DNA from: Megamerina dolium | Taxonomy: Eukaryota > Arthropoda > Insecta > Diptera > Megamerinidae | NCBI GenBank assembly: GCA_963854835.1 | Contig: OY978525.1 | Span: 59,835,855-59,899,854 of the forward strand | Reading direction: 5' to 3' | DNA length: 64,000 nucleotides | Shown here: in pieces, positions 9,931 to 19,400 of the stretch | How positions within the stretch are numbered: the stretch's first letter is position 1 | How the letters are laid out: every line of letters begins with the position of its first letter | Position numbers and translations under genes: made by a program | The notes under the pieces: model-generated | Told to the model about the DNA's origin: nothing | The model's input: the letters and a program-made list of their open reading frames with translations, nothing else | The model's database searches: none

Positions 9931-9993
9931 TATGAGAGACGAAATGAGTATGTGATAAAGATTGCCAGGTTACTGCAGCTGACGGCGGTAACA
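9931..9993 (-). repeat. Start of BEL-1 5' LTR
   Basis: On the minus strand it begins TGTTACCGCCGTCAGCTGCA at 9993 and matches 6043-5984. The outer flank (9994-10224) has no polypurine tract, unlike the 6043 end, so I assign this as the 5' LTR of BEL-1. Confidence 0.6.
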
Positions 9994-10224
9994 GTGGCAC
10001 TCATGCGATCATAAAACCATATAAACCGTATAATTTACATGGATTATCATCAACAACAAAATAAAAATGTCGAAAATTAGAATTGGTTAAAATACAAATT
10101 AATGATTGGGTTGTTTGAAAAAAAATAATTATCCTTAATATAAATTAAATATCTTTACCTATGATTTAAGGAATTACAGAAGAAAAGCATGTACAACAGA
10201 GTTGCATTTAAAACCGGTATATAT
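9994..10224. other. Unassigned flank between BEL-1 and gypsy copy B
   Basis: AT-rich. I see no motif, repeat or ORF of note. Confidence 0.5.
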
Positions 10225-10662
10225 TGTTACGTTTTTATTCTGTGAACGTTTAATTCTATTTGAATTACCTTGTTCGATCACTGGATTCTGTTAATGATAA
10301 CTGTAACACTTATTTTATACAACTATATACAGCAACAATTTATTTAATAAACTCTATTTACAATCAACTCTGTTTATAATCAACTATTTACAATAACACT
10401 TTAATGTACTAGCAACTTTTGCCTCTGTATAGATGTTTGCGCAGTCACGTTCGGAATTCGATTGATTCTCACTTCCCAACACTGGCTCTATTTATACTCT
10501 GTTGGCAACACCCCAGAATTTTCCTTTATCGAGATTCTTCTCTTCCTTTCTCGTTGACTTGTTCTGGTTATCGTTTATTTCGTTTTGTTGACATTCGTTT
10601 CGATGCTGCCAATAGTGTCAGTCACAATAGTGATGAGTAACCAACTATCTATACTCGTTACA
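10225..10662 (-). repeat. 3' LTR of gypsy copy B
   Basis: 438 bp from TGTAACG at 10662 to CGTAACA at 10225 on the minus strand. A polypurine tract, AGAGGAGGGCAG, adjoins its inner end (about 10663-10674). Sequence matches the copy A 5' LTR and lacks that copy's deletions, so it may be closer to the full-length LTR of the family. Confidence 0.85.
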
Positions 10663-10699
10663 CTGCCCTCCTCTTAGCCTTGTTCGTCCGGACAAGTTT

Positions 10700-12260
10700 T
10701 TATACTTCCCCTCGATATGGCGCAAGTCGCTCCAAGTGCACTACTTTAAATTTTGCTCTTTTATTCCAGGCACGTTGAATACGATACACTACGTCATTTA
10801 TCTTTGTTATAATCTCATATGGTCCTTCTCAATGAGTCTGTAGTTTAGAGGACAGGCCTTTCTTTCGTTTTGGATTATGATGCATTACAAGCTCTCCTTC
10901 ATAGAACCCTTTTGAATTTGCTTTCAAGTCATACCTGGCCTTCATCGGTTATCATCTGCGACCGCTCTCTGATGAACTGATGTACTTCATCCAACTTTTC
11001 CCGCTTTTCGCTAGTATAGTTACCTTCGGCTGATCTCGTTGGTGTTGCGACTCCGAATTTTAAATCAGCTGGCATCAATGTTGCCGTGATGTTCGTGATG
11101 TTCGATGGTAAAATCATAACTCTGCAGCCTTTCAATCCAGCGCGCAAATGTCCTTCTGGGTTTTTAAATTGTAATAACCACCTTAGCGCTGAGTGGTCAG
11201 TTCGTAGATAAAATGACTGACCGTACAAGTATTTATGGAAATACTTTACACATTCCAGTATTGCGAGCAACTCTCTTCGAGTAACATAGTAAAGTCTTTC
11301 TGGCTTCGACAGGATTTTACTGTAGTATGCTATTACTTTTTCTTGCCCATCCATAATCTGAGAGAGCACACCACCTACTCCATAGCCACTCGCATCCGTG
11401 TCCAACACAAACTTTTGTCCAGGTACTGGATACGCTAATACTGGTGCTAAACAGAGTCTTTCTTTCAGCTGTTCGAATGCTTTCTGTTGTTCCTCGCCCC
11501 ACACAAATGGTATGTTCTTCTTGTTAGCTCATGCAGACTGCTGGCGATGTTTGCAAATCCAGGAACAAATCGTCTATAGTAGATGCATAAGCCTAGGAAG
11601 CTTCTTAACTCGTGAAGATTCGACGGAATAGGCCATTCTTGTACGGCTGCTACTTTCTCCTCGTCGGTATGTACCCCTTCTGTTGTTACTTTATGACCAA
11701 GATATTTAACTTCTCGCCTGAAGAGTGAACACTTTTTCATATTCAGTTTAAGCCCAGCTGATTGTATACGCTCAAATACTTCTTTCAACATTTCCAAGTG
11801 TTCGTTAAAATCTTTCCCCATCACGATAATATCATCGATGTACAACAAGCACGTTTTCCAGTGTAGTCCTCTGAGTACACGCTCCACCAAACGTTCGAAA
11901 GTACCTGGCGCATTACATAAGCCAAATGGCATCACTGTAAATTGCCATAGAGCATCGCCAATACTGAAAGCTGTTTTCTCCTTCTCCTCACCAAGTTCCA
12001 CTTGCCAGTAACCACAGATCGAGTTGAAAACCATTTCACACCAGATAGTGTGTCCAGAGTGTCATCGATTCTTGGCAGTGGATAGTTATCTTTTTTAGTG
12101 ATATGGTTTAGTTTTTTGTAATCCACACAGAATCGAGCACTTCTATCTTTCTTCCTTACCAGGACAACTGGTGAACTCAAAGGACTCGCTGATGGTTCAA
12201 TAACTTCTTGTTTCTGCACATCGGTAATCAGTTTAATGGCTTCATCTCCTTTGACCAATG
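10700..12260 (-). pseudogene. Gypsy copy B Pol: RT, RNase H, integrase tail (large internal deletion)
   Basis: RT starts near 12258 with SSPVVLVRKKD and RFCVDYKKLN, shifts frame near 11980, and continues with MPFGLCNAPGTFERL and the catalytic YIDD box. RNase H (11504-10929) has VLDTDASGYGVGGVLSQ, LAILECVKYF and RTDHSALRWLL. After LLQFKNPEG the reading jumps to MPADLKFG, the segment just before the integrase C-terminal module. The RNase H end and the integrase zinc and DDE core are therefore deleted. The last block reads FKVVHLERLAPYRG at about 10745. The next unit is the polypurine tract and LTR. Confidence 0.85.
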
Positions 12261-12380
12261 GAACTCGTCGTGATCACCGGTATTAATGTGATGTTTCACG
12301 ATGGTTGATTGTCCACCAGTTTTTCCATTTAATGAAAATATTGAACCGTATTTCTCCAATAGTAAGGCCTTTTCTTTTTG

Positions 12381-12960
12381 CTATTTGGTAAGCACACCTA
12401 CCCATTTTTCAAGTGCTTTTAATTCCTTTCTAACAGTCTCTGATTTTCCACTTTTCATCGACAAACTCTTTTCGCAGTATACTACGGCAGTAACTTCCTG
12501 ACAATGACCAATCACCATTCCTTTCTTAACAACTATAGATGTATTAGTTGGATTTAGTATTCGCACCGGTACAATTACACTTTCTTTAGGTTACACTAAC
12601 ATCTTACCAAGTATGATGATTTTATTCTTTATTTCTTTATCCGCTTCCAGTACCCACAACTTGCCAGTCCAATCATCAACATTCATCTGACTCCCTATTG
12701 AATTCATGTTCCCACGTATAATTTCCAATAGATACGCGTTTCTTTATCTTACCCAGAATTTGTGCATCCTCACCCGTTGCTGTACGCAATTTTATTCCCT
12801 TTAAAGGCTCAAACCTCTTTACCAAATCGCTCTTGATTATAGAATGTGATGTACCAGTATCCAGGGTTAACATGAATTCCATATTGTCCAATTTTCCATC
12901 AATAGTCAAGCTGCTTGGCACACGCTGTAGTTGTGAAATGTGAATGATGGGGCAACCCAC
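12381..12960 (-). pseudogene. Gypsy copy B protease and linker
   Basis: 12960-12676 holds the protease active site (LTLDTGTSHSII) in a sequence nearly identical to copy A. The second protease block around 12690 is deleted compared with copy A. The linker piece 12566-12381 follows in another frame. Copy B carries about 24 extra bases near 12970 (a short hairpin, TCAGTTC/GAACTGA) that copy A lacks. Confidence 0.8.
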
Positions 12961-13079
12961 TGTTGGAGTCAGTTCACGCCCCGCTGAACTGACTCGATTT
13001 AGTTTAACGATGGATTTGTGTTAGTGGAGCAATCGCTATCCACCTTATTCTCCTTCTTCTGTCTTCCTGGATCTTGATC

Positions 13080-13881
13080 GCTTTCGTCGTAGACGGCAGT
13101 CACGCGCCATGTGTCTCGGTTTGTAGCAAATGAAGAACTTTCCAGTAAATTTGTTTTCACGTCGATCTGTTGTTCTTGCTTCAGGTTGCACTACTTACTT
13201 GACTGCCTGACACAGTACTTCAACCAGATACGATGTTTCTGCTTCTAGTTGACGTACTCGTGGCGTTGGTCGACATATTAAACTGGCAGCCTCAAACGTC
13301 AAAGCACCACTGACTGTTTCGGCATATGTATCCCTTGGTGACATGAGTAGGGCACGCTTAGTCTCTCCATCGTTTATACAGACTATGAATGCCTCTATTT
13401 TTATTTTCTCTATTAATTCTTCCGAATTACCAAAGAACGCTAGATGACATAAGCGATCAATGTCGAAAGTGAGATCCTGAGGGCTCTCAGTACTAGGTTG
13501 TACACGAGATTTCAATGGCTCTTATATTCTTTTCCATACTTGCGCTGAAGCGTCTCCATCAGTGATTGGTAGCTACCACGATCTTTCTCTGGAACCATCT
13601 GCAAGACTTCTGAAGCATGACCTTTAAATGCCACTATTAAAGCAGCAGTCTTGTCTCTATCAACCCATTGATTTTTCGAAGCTGTAGCCTCGAATTGAAG
13701 TTTGAAGATGTTGAATGGTGTGGTTATATTAAATGTTAGTGGCTTTAATTTGATTGTACTTGAATCTTTAATCATTGATGTGGCTGGTATCTTTATTTTC
13801 AGTTGATTTAATACGAGCTGTAATTTGGCTCCGGAAATTTCATCAAATCTAATATCAATACCTTTTTGTAGATTTTCGATG
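13080..13881 (-). pseudogene. Gypsy copy B Gag, capsid and damaged knuckle
   Basis: The pieces 13775-13512 and 13515-13195 correspond to the capsid region of copy A (FNIFKLQF, ASEVLQMVPEKDRGSYQSL, DIDRLCHLAF). The knuckle at about 13090-13135 reads FFICYKPRHMARDC: the first Cys of CCHC is replaced by Phe, so zinc binding would be lost. Gag is interrupted at 13881/13882 by BEL-2 and resumes at 17791. Confidence 0.8.
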
Positions 13882-13886
13882 ATTTG
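13882..13886. repeat. BEL-2 target-site duplication, left
   Basis: ATTTG, repeated at 17786-17790. Joining the flanks around one copy recreates the gag sequence of gypsy copy A (GATGA... CTTGGCGAACCGAA-like), so the duplication is real and not chance. Confidence 0.9.
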
Positions 13887-14327
13887 TGTCTAAATCCCTT
13901 TAGACAAGCCATATGGCCAGTCCCTGAAAGAAGGAAGTAAAAATAATGAAATAGTATTTATAAAATGAATTAATGATACTTACCATTTTTACTTACCTTA
14001 CCTTGCATACTTACCATATGGCAACCCAACTCTCCACATAAATTCCCCTTTTATGTTTTTGGGTTTTCGCGGTTCGCGTTATGATCGACCGATGTTATCA
14101 TATTTACATTCGGTCCGTGAAGATATTTTGGCGAGATTGTGGTTTTTCCGCGCTTTTTCTTTTTAAACATAAATACGAACATTTTTATACATTCGTTCCT
14201 TTTCAATTCGCTCATCGCGATATATAAATTGTAATAATTTTAAATAGAGATTAGTGCATGTGAATATATAATTGAAATTATACATATTGTGATTCTGTGC
14301 AAATAAGATAAACGCTGGAAATAAACA
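13887..14327 (+). repeat. BEL-2 left LTR, inverted relative to gag
   Basis: Starts TGTCTAAATCCCTTTAGACA (itself a hairpin) and ends AATAAACA. It is 441 bp, the same length as the right LTR, with few differences. It is followed by ttg and the primer site TGGTCCTTCGAGC. A complete normal element would have its 3' LTR here in minus orientation. Confidence 0.85.
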
Positions 14328-16031
14328 TTGTGGTCCTTCGAGCATTGTGGTCCTTTGTACCTTGGTAGAGATGAATGTTCGTTGAGAACCTTGGTCGATG
14401 AGTGCTCGAACCTTGTGAAGTTCTCCAAGATGCTCTATAGAGACAAGAGCTGTGGGTAAAAGAGTTCTTTCTTCATTTGAGGTGAACAATGCTTGCACCT
14501 TTAAAGAAGATTTGGAGCATGATGAGCAGGGTTGCTCATCTTCGGATGATCGGTCCTGAGATCTCCGGTTTCTCGAGTTTCTTGAGGGGGTTATCGTCTG
14601 CTGCGTGCTCTTTTTCTTATTCTGCGGCTGAAGCGTGGAGGTTTGCGCCAAAACCCTGGTGTTCCTACTGGGAATATTGTCTGCTGGTATGTGAAGCATC
14701 GTGTGATGCCTTCGCTGACATTGCAAACAGGAATGTTTGCTCTTGCAGTCCCGTTTATGGTGAGTAAAGGCCAGGCAGTTCTCACAGAGATTGTGTTCTC
14801 GAACAAGCCTCACTCTATCACGAACAACTAACTTTTTAAACCGCTCACAGGATTTAAGCGAATGTGCGGCTTCGCAGATTGGACAAGAGAATGTCCGACT
14901 GCTTTCGGAAAAAAAGTTTTGGGTTTTGTTGTGGGGTCTGTTTTGTAGAAATCCTGATTTATTTGGCTTGACGCTGTTGAGCCTCTCCACGACTTCGTAC
15001 CTTAGTGTCAGGAATTCGTCCATTTGCTGCCATGTTGGGAGATCCTTGCGGGAACTTAGGGATTGTTCCCAGAGAGCCAAGGAATCTTCAGGCAGTTTTG
15101 AACAGCAGATATGCACCAGGATCGGGTCCCAATTCTCTGTCGAGCCGCCTTGAGAGGATAAGACGGACAGAGAATTATTGATCGTGGTTTGCAATTTCTG
15201 AATTGCCTCGCTATTCTCGTAACTCACTTGAGGGAGGTTCAAGAGAGTTTTTATCTGCTTATCGACCAGAATTCGCTTGTTTTCGAAGCGGGCCTTTAGC
15301 GCATTCCATGCCAACTCGAAATTTTCGTTGTTGAGCGCGTACTGCTTCACAATAGCTCCAGCTTTTCCTGCAGTTTTGTATCGGAGATGATACAGTTTTT
15401 GGGCAGAAGAGAGTTTAGGGTGGTTTATGTAAACCGCCGTAAACATGTCGCGGAAGGACGTCCATTCTTCGTACCCGCCGGAAAATGTTTCGGTATCACA
15501 AGTAGGAACAGTCAGGCAAATTGCGGAATTATTTGCCTGCTCTGTTGCAGAAATAGAGTTACTTTCTGCTTGTGATGGAAGTTCCAATCTGGAGGCTGAT
15601 TGAACTTCTAAGAGATCCGAAATCTGTGCTTTTATGGTGTGCACGCGCTCTTGGCAGAGTTCCATTTTATTTCTCGCTGCCATTTTGAAATTACTGGGCA
15701 GCTCGTCCTCATCCGTTAAACCTACTCTTCTAAACGTGGACTTGACTTGATCATAATAGCAGCTCAAGTCCTCGAGCTTAGCCTTCAGGAGAGAAGGCGT
15801 TAAGTCTTCAACCGGAATTGTTGAAAACTTCGTGCAGAAATGCACCAGGTTGTCCGCCTCGAAAATGAACTCATTCATGGAGGGGTCATAAGCTCTTTTC
15901 CTAGGGGTTTTCTTTGTTTCGGATGGAACTTTTGGCATTTTTTCCACTGCGCCTTTTGGAATAGCGCCAGCTGACTCTGCCCTACGACCTTCAGCAATTT
16001 CCTGCTTTTCTGGTGATTTCGTCACCGGCAT
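14163..16031 (-). CDS. BEL/Pao Gag-protease ORF running into the inverted LTR
   Basis: A 622-codon ORF starts MPVTKSPEKQEIAEG. Residues about 180-330 form the BEL gag domain (FSGGYEEWTSFRDMF, FENKRILVDKQIKTLLNL, WDPILVHICCSKLPEDSLALWEQSL). Cys/His motifs follow at about 380-450 (CPICEAAHSLKSC, CENCLAFTHHKRDC, CLQCQRRHHTMLH). Near residue 545 the protease begins with RALIDQGSQRTFIS. From about residue 562 the codons come from primer site and antisense LTR, so the last 60 residues are not family sequence. Gag would package element RNA. An intact 560-codon gag part argues for a recent insertion. No pol follows. Confidence 0.8.
   Translation of the reverse strand: MPVTKSPEKQEIAEGRRAESAGAIPKGAVEKMPKVPSETKKTPRKRAYDPSMNEFIFEADNLVHFCTKFSTIPVEDLTPSLLKAKLEDLSCYYDQVKSTFRRVGLTDEDELPSNFKMAARNKMELCQERVHTIKAQISDLLEVQSASRLELPSQAESNSISATEQANNSAICLTVPTCDTETFSGGYEEWTSFRDMFTAVYINHPKLSSAQKLYHLRYKTAGKAGAIVKQYALNNENFELAWNALKARFENKRILVDKQIKTLLNLPQVSYENSEAIQKLQTTINNSLSVLSSQGGSTENWDPILVHICCSKLPEDSLALWEQSLSSRKDLPTWQQMDEFLTLRYEVVERLNSVKPNKSGFLQNRPHNKTQNFFSESSRTFSCPICEAAHSLKSCERFKKLVVRDRVRLVREHNLCENCLAFTHHKRDCKSKHSCLQCQRRHHTMLHIPADNIPSRNTRVLAQTSTLQPQNKKKSTQQTITPSRNSRNRRSQDRSSEDEQPCSSCSKSSLKVQALFTSNEERTLLPTALVSIEHLGELHKVRALIDQGSQRTFISTKVQRTTMLEGPQCLFPAFILFAQNHNMYNFNYIFTCTNLYLKLLQFIYRDERIEKERMYKNVRIYV
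14331..14343 (+). other. BEL-2 primer binding site, plus orientation
   Basis: TGGTCCTTCGAGC is complementary to a tRNA-Tyr 3' end (GCTCGAAGGACCA) as I know it. Immediately inside, ATTGTGGTCCTT (14344-14355) repeats the LTR/primer-site junction, and gag-protease sequence in minus orientation begins there. Confidence 0.7.
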
Positions 16032-16244
16032 ATTTGACCGAATCTATCAAAATTTGTGAAATGAAGAGACTTTCAAAAAAATGCACCAAAATGCACTGAT
16101 CGATTATGTGACGATATCGATATAGAGCAATTTATCGATCGATAACAGAAATGTTATCGATATAATGCGTTAATTAGAGTTATTTCCAAATATGCTGCTG
16201 CAAGGAAATTGCAGTCTGAAAGTTTGAATTCCACACAAAAAAAA

Positions 16245-16925
16245 AATATATATATATACAATATATATATATGGGTATATATATAAAGAGAAATGTGTAT
16301 ATACGTATATATGAGAATATATAAAAAATGAAATTTGTGTATATATAAGTGAATATATATACCGACGAAAATATATGGGAATATATGGAATTGTATATGT
16401 GATATGTATATGGAAATATATTAAATTATGTATATAATATATGTGGGAATATGTATACAAGAGTTGAAATGTGTAATATATATAATTGAATATATATAAG
16501 AATATATATGTATATATATCTGTGAATATATACACCAAAACGTAATATATATATGAGAATATATATAAAATGAAATTTGTGTATATATAAGTGAATGTAT
16601 AAGAATATATACGTATATATCTCTGTGAATATATACACCAAAACGCAATATATATGAGAATATATATAAAACGAAATCTGTGTATATATAAGTGAATATA
16701 TATACCGATGAAAATATATGGGAATATATAGAATTGGATATGTGATATATATATGGAAATATATTAAATTATGTATATAATATATGTGGGAATATATTAG
16801 AGTTGAAATGTATAATATATATAATTGAACATATAAGAATATATATGTATATATATCCGTGAATATATATACTAAAACGTAATGTATATATGAGAATATA
16901 TATAATATAGTATATAAAAACGTTC
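16245..16925. repeat. AT-rich tandem repeat, about 343-bp period, in the BEL-2 leader
   Basis: TATATA-based sequence with recurring words. The markers ACCGACGAAAATATATGGG (about 16360) and ACCGATGAAAATATATGGG (about 16703) give a period of about 343 bp, roughly two units. Shorter duplicated blocks (CACCAAAACG...GAGAATATATA) recur within. It lies between the right primer site and the gag start, so it belongs to the 5' leader of the element. Confidence 0.65.
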
Positions 16926-17330
16926 TTATCTTGTGCCTTGTTGTTGATGCTGCTGCTGCCCCAATTCAGACGATGCCACCGCTGGTTTTTTTTTTTTTCG
17001 TTTTACTTTGTCTTATTATTAGATTTATTTTTAATTTTTATGTATAAAAAATTTCAATAAAAAAAAAATTTATTTGGGCCGCTCTAATGCATACCCTATT
17101 CTGCCGCTTTTATATACACTTTTTTTTTTTTTTGTTTTTACTGTTGTCACTTTATGTACTCACTGAACTTGTTTGTTGTTACTATTTCAGGCTTATTTAT
17201 TGTACCACTAATGTTTAAATTATTTTAATTATGGCACTGTATTGTTCTTTATTGGTACATAAACATTGCTTTTGGATTTAAGCACTTTGTTTCTCACCTC
17301 ATTTTGTATGCAAGCCGATTCTTAGTTTTA
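16926..17330 (-). other. BEL-2 leader between primer site and tandem repeat
   Basis: Non-coding, with homopolymer T runs at about 16987 and 17119. It links the right primer site to the 343-bp repeat. No ORF or motif recognised. Confidence 0.5.
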
Positions 17331-17343
17331 GCTCAAAGGACCA
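17331..17343 (-). other. BEL-2 primer binding site, minus orientation
   Basis: On the minus strand TGGTCCTTTGAGC, one base inside the right LTR. It differs by one base from the left primer site and fits the same tRNA-Tyr end. This is the primer site expected for the minus-oriented gag. Confidence 0.7.
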
Positions 17344-17344
17344 A

Positions 17345-17785
17345 TGTTTATTTCCAGCGTTTATTTTATTTGCACAGAATCACAATATGTATAATTTCAA
17401 TTATATATTCACATGCACTAATCTCTATTTAAAATTATTACAATTTATATATCGCGATGAGCGAATTGAAAAGGAACGAATGTATAAAAATGTTCGTATT
17501 TATGTTTAAAAAGAAAAAGCGCGGAAAAACCACAATCTCGCCAAAATATCTTCATGGACCGAATGTAAATATGATAACATCGGTCGATCATAACGCGAAC
17601 CGCGAAAATCCAAAAACATAAAAGGGGAATTTATGTGGAGAGTTGGGTTGCCATATGGTAAGTATGCAAGGTAAGGTAAGTAAAAATGGTAAGTATCATT
17701 AATTCATTTTATAAATACTATTTCATTATTTTTACTTCCTTCTTTCAGGGACTTGCCATATGGCTTGTCTAAAGGGATTTAGACA
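17345..17785 (-). repeat. BEL-2 right LTR (5' LTR for gag)
   Basis: 441 bp, TGTCTAAATCCC to AATAAACA on the minus strand. Antisense to it (plus strand) is an intron-like stretch, 17658-17748, with GTAAGT at one end and a pyrimidine-rich TTCTTTCAG at the other, bracketed by direct TTGCCATATGG repeats. Confidence 0.85.
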
Positions 17786-17790
17786 ATTTG

Positions 17791-17915
17791 TTTTTGGCAA
17801 CCCGAAAGTTCTTGAATTTCCATACGCAATTCACTAATAACGCCCTCTTGGCGAGACGAATTTTCTTGAATGTTCAATTGTTTCCTGGAATTCCCCAATA
17901 ACGTTTTCTTGGCGA
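17791..17915 (-). pseudogene. Gypsy copy B Gag, coiled-coil part resumed after BEL-2
   Basis: Aligns with 5144-5250 of copy A (plus-strand words CGAAAGTTCTTGAATTTCC and TTCTTGGCGAGA). It proves that gypsy copy B once continued across the BEL-2 site. Similarity ends at about 17915. The SAP-coding start, primer site and 5' LTR of copy B are missing. Confidence 0.75.
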
Positions 17916-18256
17916 GAAACACAATAAAGCCTGCAGCGAAACACTTGATGTTATTTCTTCACAGAATATGTTGTTTAAAACGAAATTTTTTAAAACGCAA
18001 CGTGATAAATATAAATAAGGGAAAATTAAAAAAAAAAGAGGAAATATTTAAAAATAGCTTTACTTTCAATTAAGAACATGGAGAAAATTTAAAAAGTGGT
18101 CACCATGGTTTCTGTTTTGTCGTTGCTGAATACGTCAGGTTGTTCATTTTTTGTAAGCGAATTTTCACGATGAAATATTCCCCTTTCACCGGTATTGTGC
18201 TTAAACCAAAACAAATAAATAACTCGTTTACATGATAAAGATACTGGCGCATATTC
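17916..18256. other. Unassigned stretch
   Basis: AT-rich. No motif, terminal repeat or convincing ORF. Confidence 0.5.
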
Positions 18257-18259
18257 ATA

Positions 18260-18677
18260 AGCTGTGTTCTTTAGCATGCGAGTTGCAAAAGAACACCACT
18301 CATTTATCGAATTGCATGCAAAGCAACAACAAAAATAACCGAGGTCGCTTATTTTCAGCGAGTTCTATTGAACTAGGCTTGCAAAGTAAAAAACAGCACT
18401 ATTGTGAATAGGCTATTGGAATGTTCTTGGGAAATTTCAACAACACGTCAAATTATTGTAAATATACAAAAAACTAAGCAAAATGAAGCAATTAAAAAAT
18501 AAACCACATATTCCGCAGAATTGCTCCTTTTTGCTTTTATTTCGTTTACAAATATCACGAACAACAATATATACCACCAGCGCTGCTAAGTAACTAAAGG
18601 GAAATTATAGGCATGTAAAAGGGAAATTATATGCGAGTTGGTGTTCTTGTGCAACTCGCTTACAAAAGAATGCCGCT
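18260..18677. mobile_element. MITE-B, copy 2
   Basis: Aligns with MITE-B1 from AGCTGTGTTCTTTAGCATGC to AAAAGAATGCCGCT, with ATA on both sides (18257-18259, 18678-18680). It lacks MITE-A and so supplies its empty site. It carries a small local duplication (GGGAAATTATAGGCATGTAA) near 18600. Confidence 0.75.
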
Positions 18678-18775
18678 ATAGTCAAAATTAAATTCCAACT
18701 TTTTTGACGAATTTCCCGTACAAAATCTGTATAAAAGCTGATACTAAATCTAAGTTGGAACTTAATTTTGACTAT
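18678..18775. mobile_element. 98-bp mini-MITE or hairpin abutting MITE-B2
   Basis: The 24-bp ends, beginning ATAGTCAAAATTAA and ending TTAATTTTGACTAT, are inverted repeats with one mismatch around a 50-bp centre. Its first bases overlap the ATA flank of MITE-B2. It is too small to code for anything. Confidence 0.6.
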
Positions 18776-19016
18776 GAACACGCGCCATTGAAATATTGAG
18801 ATATTGTGACTATCACCAATCCCCATGATCGTGATTCTCTGTGCAACATCTGAATAATTCTGTCCCCTCGGAAGTAGTGTGTAATGTTTTCTGAAGTGGT
18901 AAAACTAAAAATCAACTAGTCTAACCGAAACTTTTTGCTGCAGAACCTTAAACATTTATGAATGAAATTTAACATCCTGAAATGGTTTTTGTAAATTCCC
19001 ATTATTTTATAAGTTA
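18776..19016. other. Unassigned flank before BEL-type LTR
   Basis: No motif seen. The last five bases, AGTTA, recur after the LTR near 27066. Confidence 0.4.
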
Positions 19017-19400
19017 TGTCTACGCCAGAAAATCACGTCGTGCGTACTGTCTAGTGGATTTGGTGCCACCTTTATGAAAGGCGAATGCAACTCTGACTTA
19101 ATCAGTTCAGCGGTCGATTCATTTGTTCTTGTGCTTCTACTTTGAGTTTTTCCCGGCACGAACAGTGCGCGCATTTTTTGTTCATTTTTATCTCAAGGTT
19201 TTTTTGTATTATATTATATCTTTAAAAAGTTCCAATAGTGGAACAAATTCAATTTAATAATAATAAATTATTGAAATAATAAATTAGTGCCGTTTATATA
19301 TAACACGAAGTTTTCTGTAATAAATAATATACATAAGAAACAGTTGTGATTTACGTGTTTTTCTCATCAAGAATCAACAGCAATAATTTGGAACATCAAG
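19017..19400 (+). repeat. BEL-type LTR start (5' LTR candidate), end uncertain
   Basis: Starts TGTCTACGCCAGAA, the same start as the LTR at 26707, and both contain GAACAGTGCGCG about 150-220 bp in. Downstream are BEL gag pieces in plus orientation. The two LTRs are otherwise diverged, so they may be different subfamilies. The primer site and 3' boundary were not identified. Confidence 0.45.

Larger units (their letters stand above)
13887..17785 (-). mobile_element. BEL-2: BEL/Pao element with inverted LTRs
   Basis: 3,899 bp. The left end is a 441-bp LTR in plus orientation (13887-14327). The right end is the same 441-bp LTR in minus orientation (17345-17785). Both outer ends are U3-type TGTCTAAATCCC, and both inner ends are followed by a primer site pointing inward. 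Between them, in minus orientation, lie leader, gag and the first part of protease. RT, integrase, polypurine tract and a normal 3' LTR are absent. A 5-bp duplication flanks it and copy A gives the empty site, so it was probably integrated by integrase as one molecule with two U3 ends. Confidence 0.85.
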
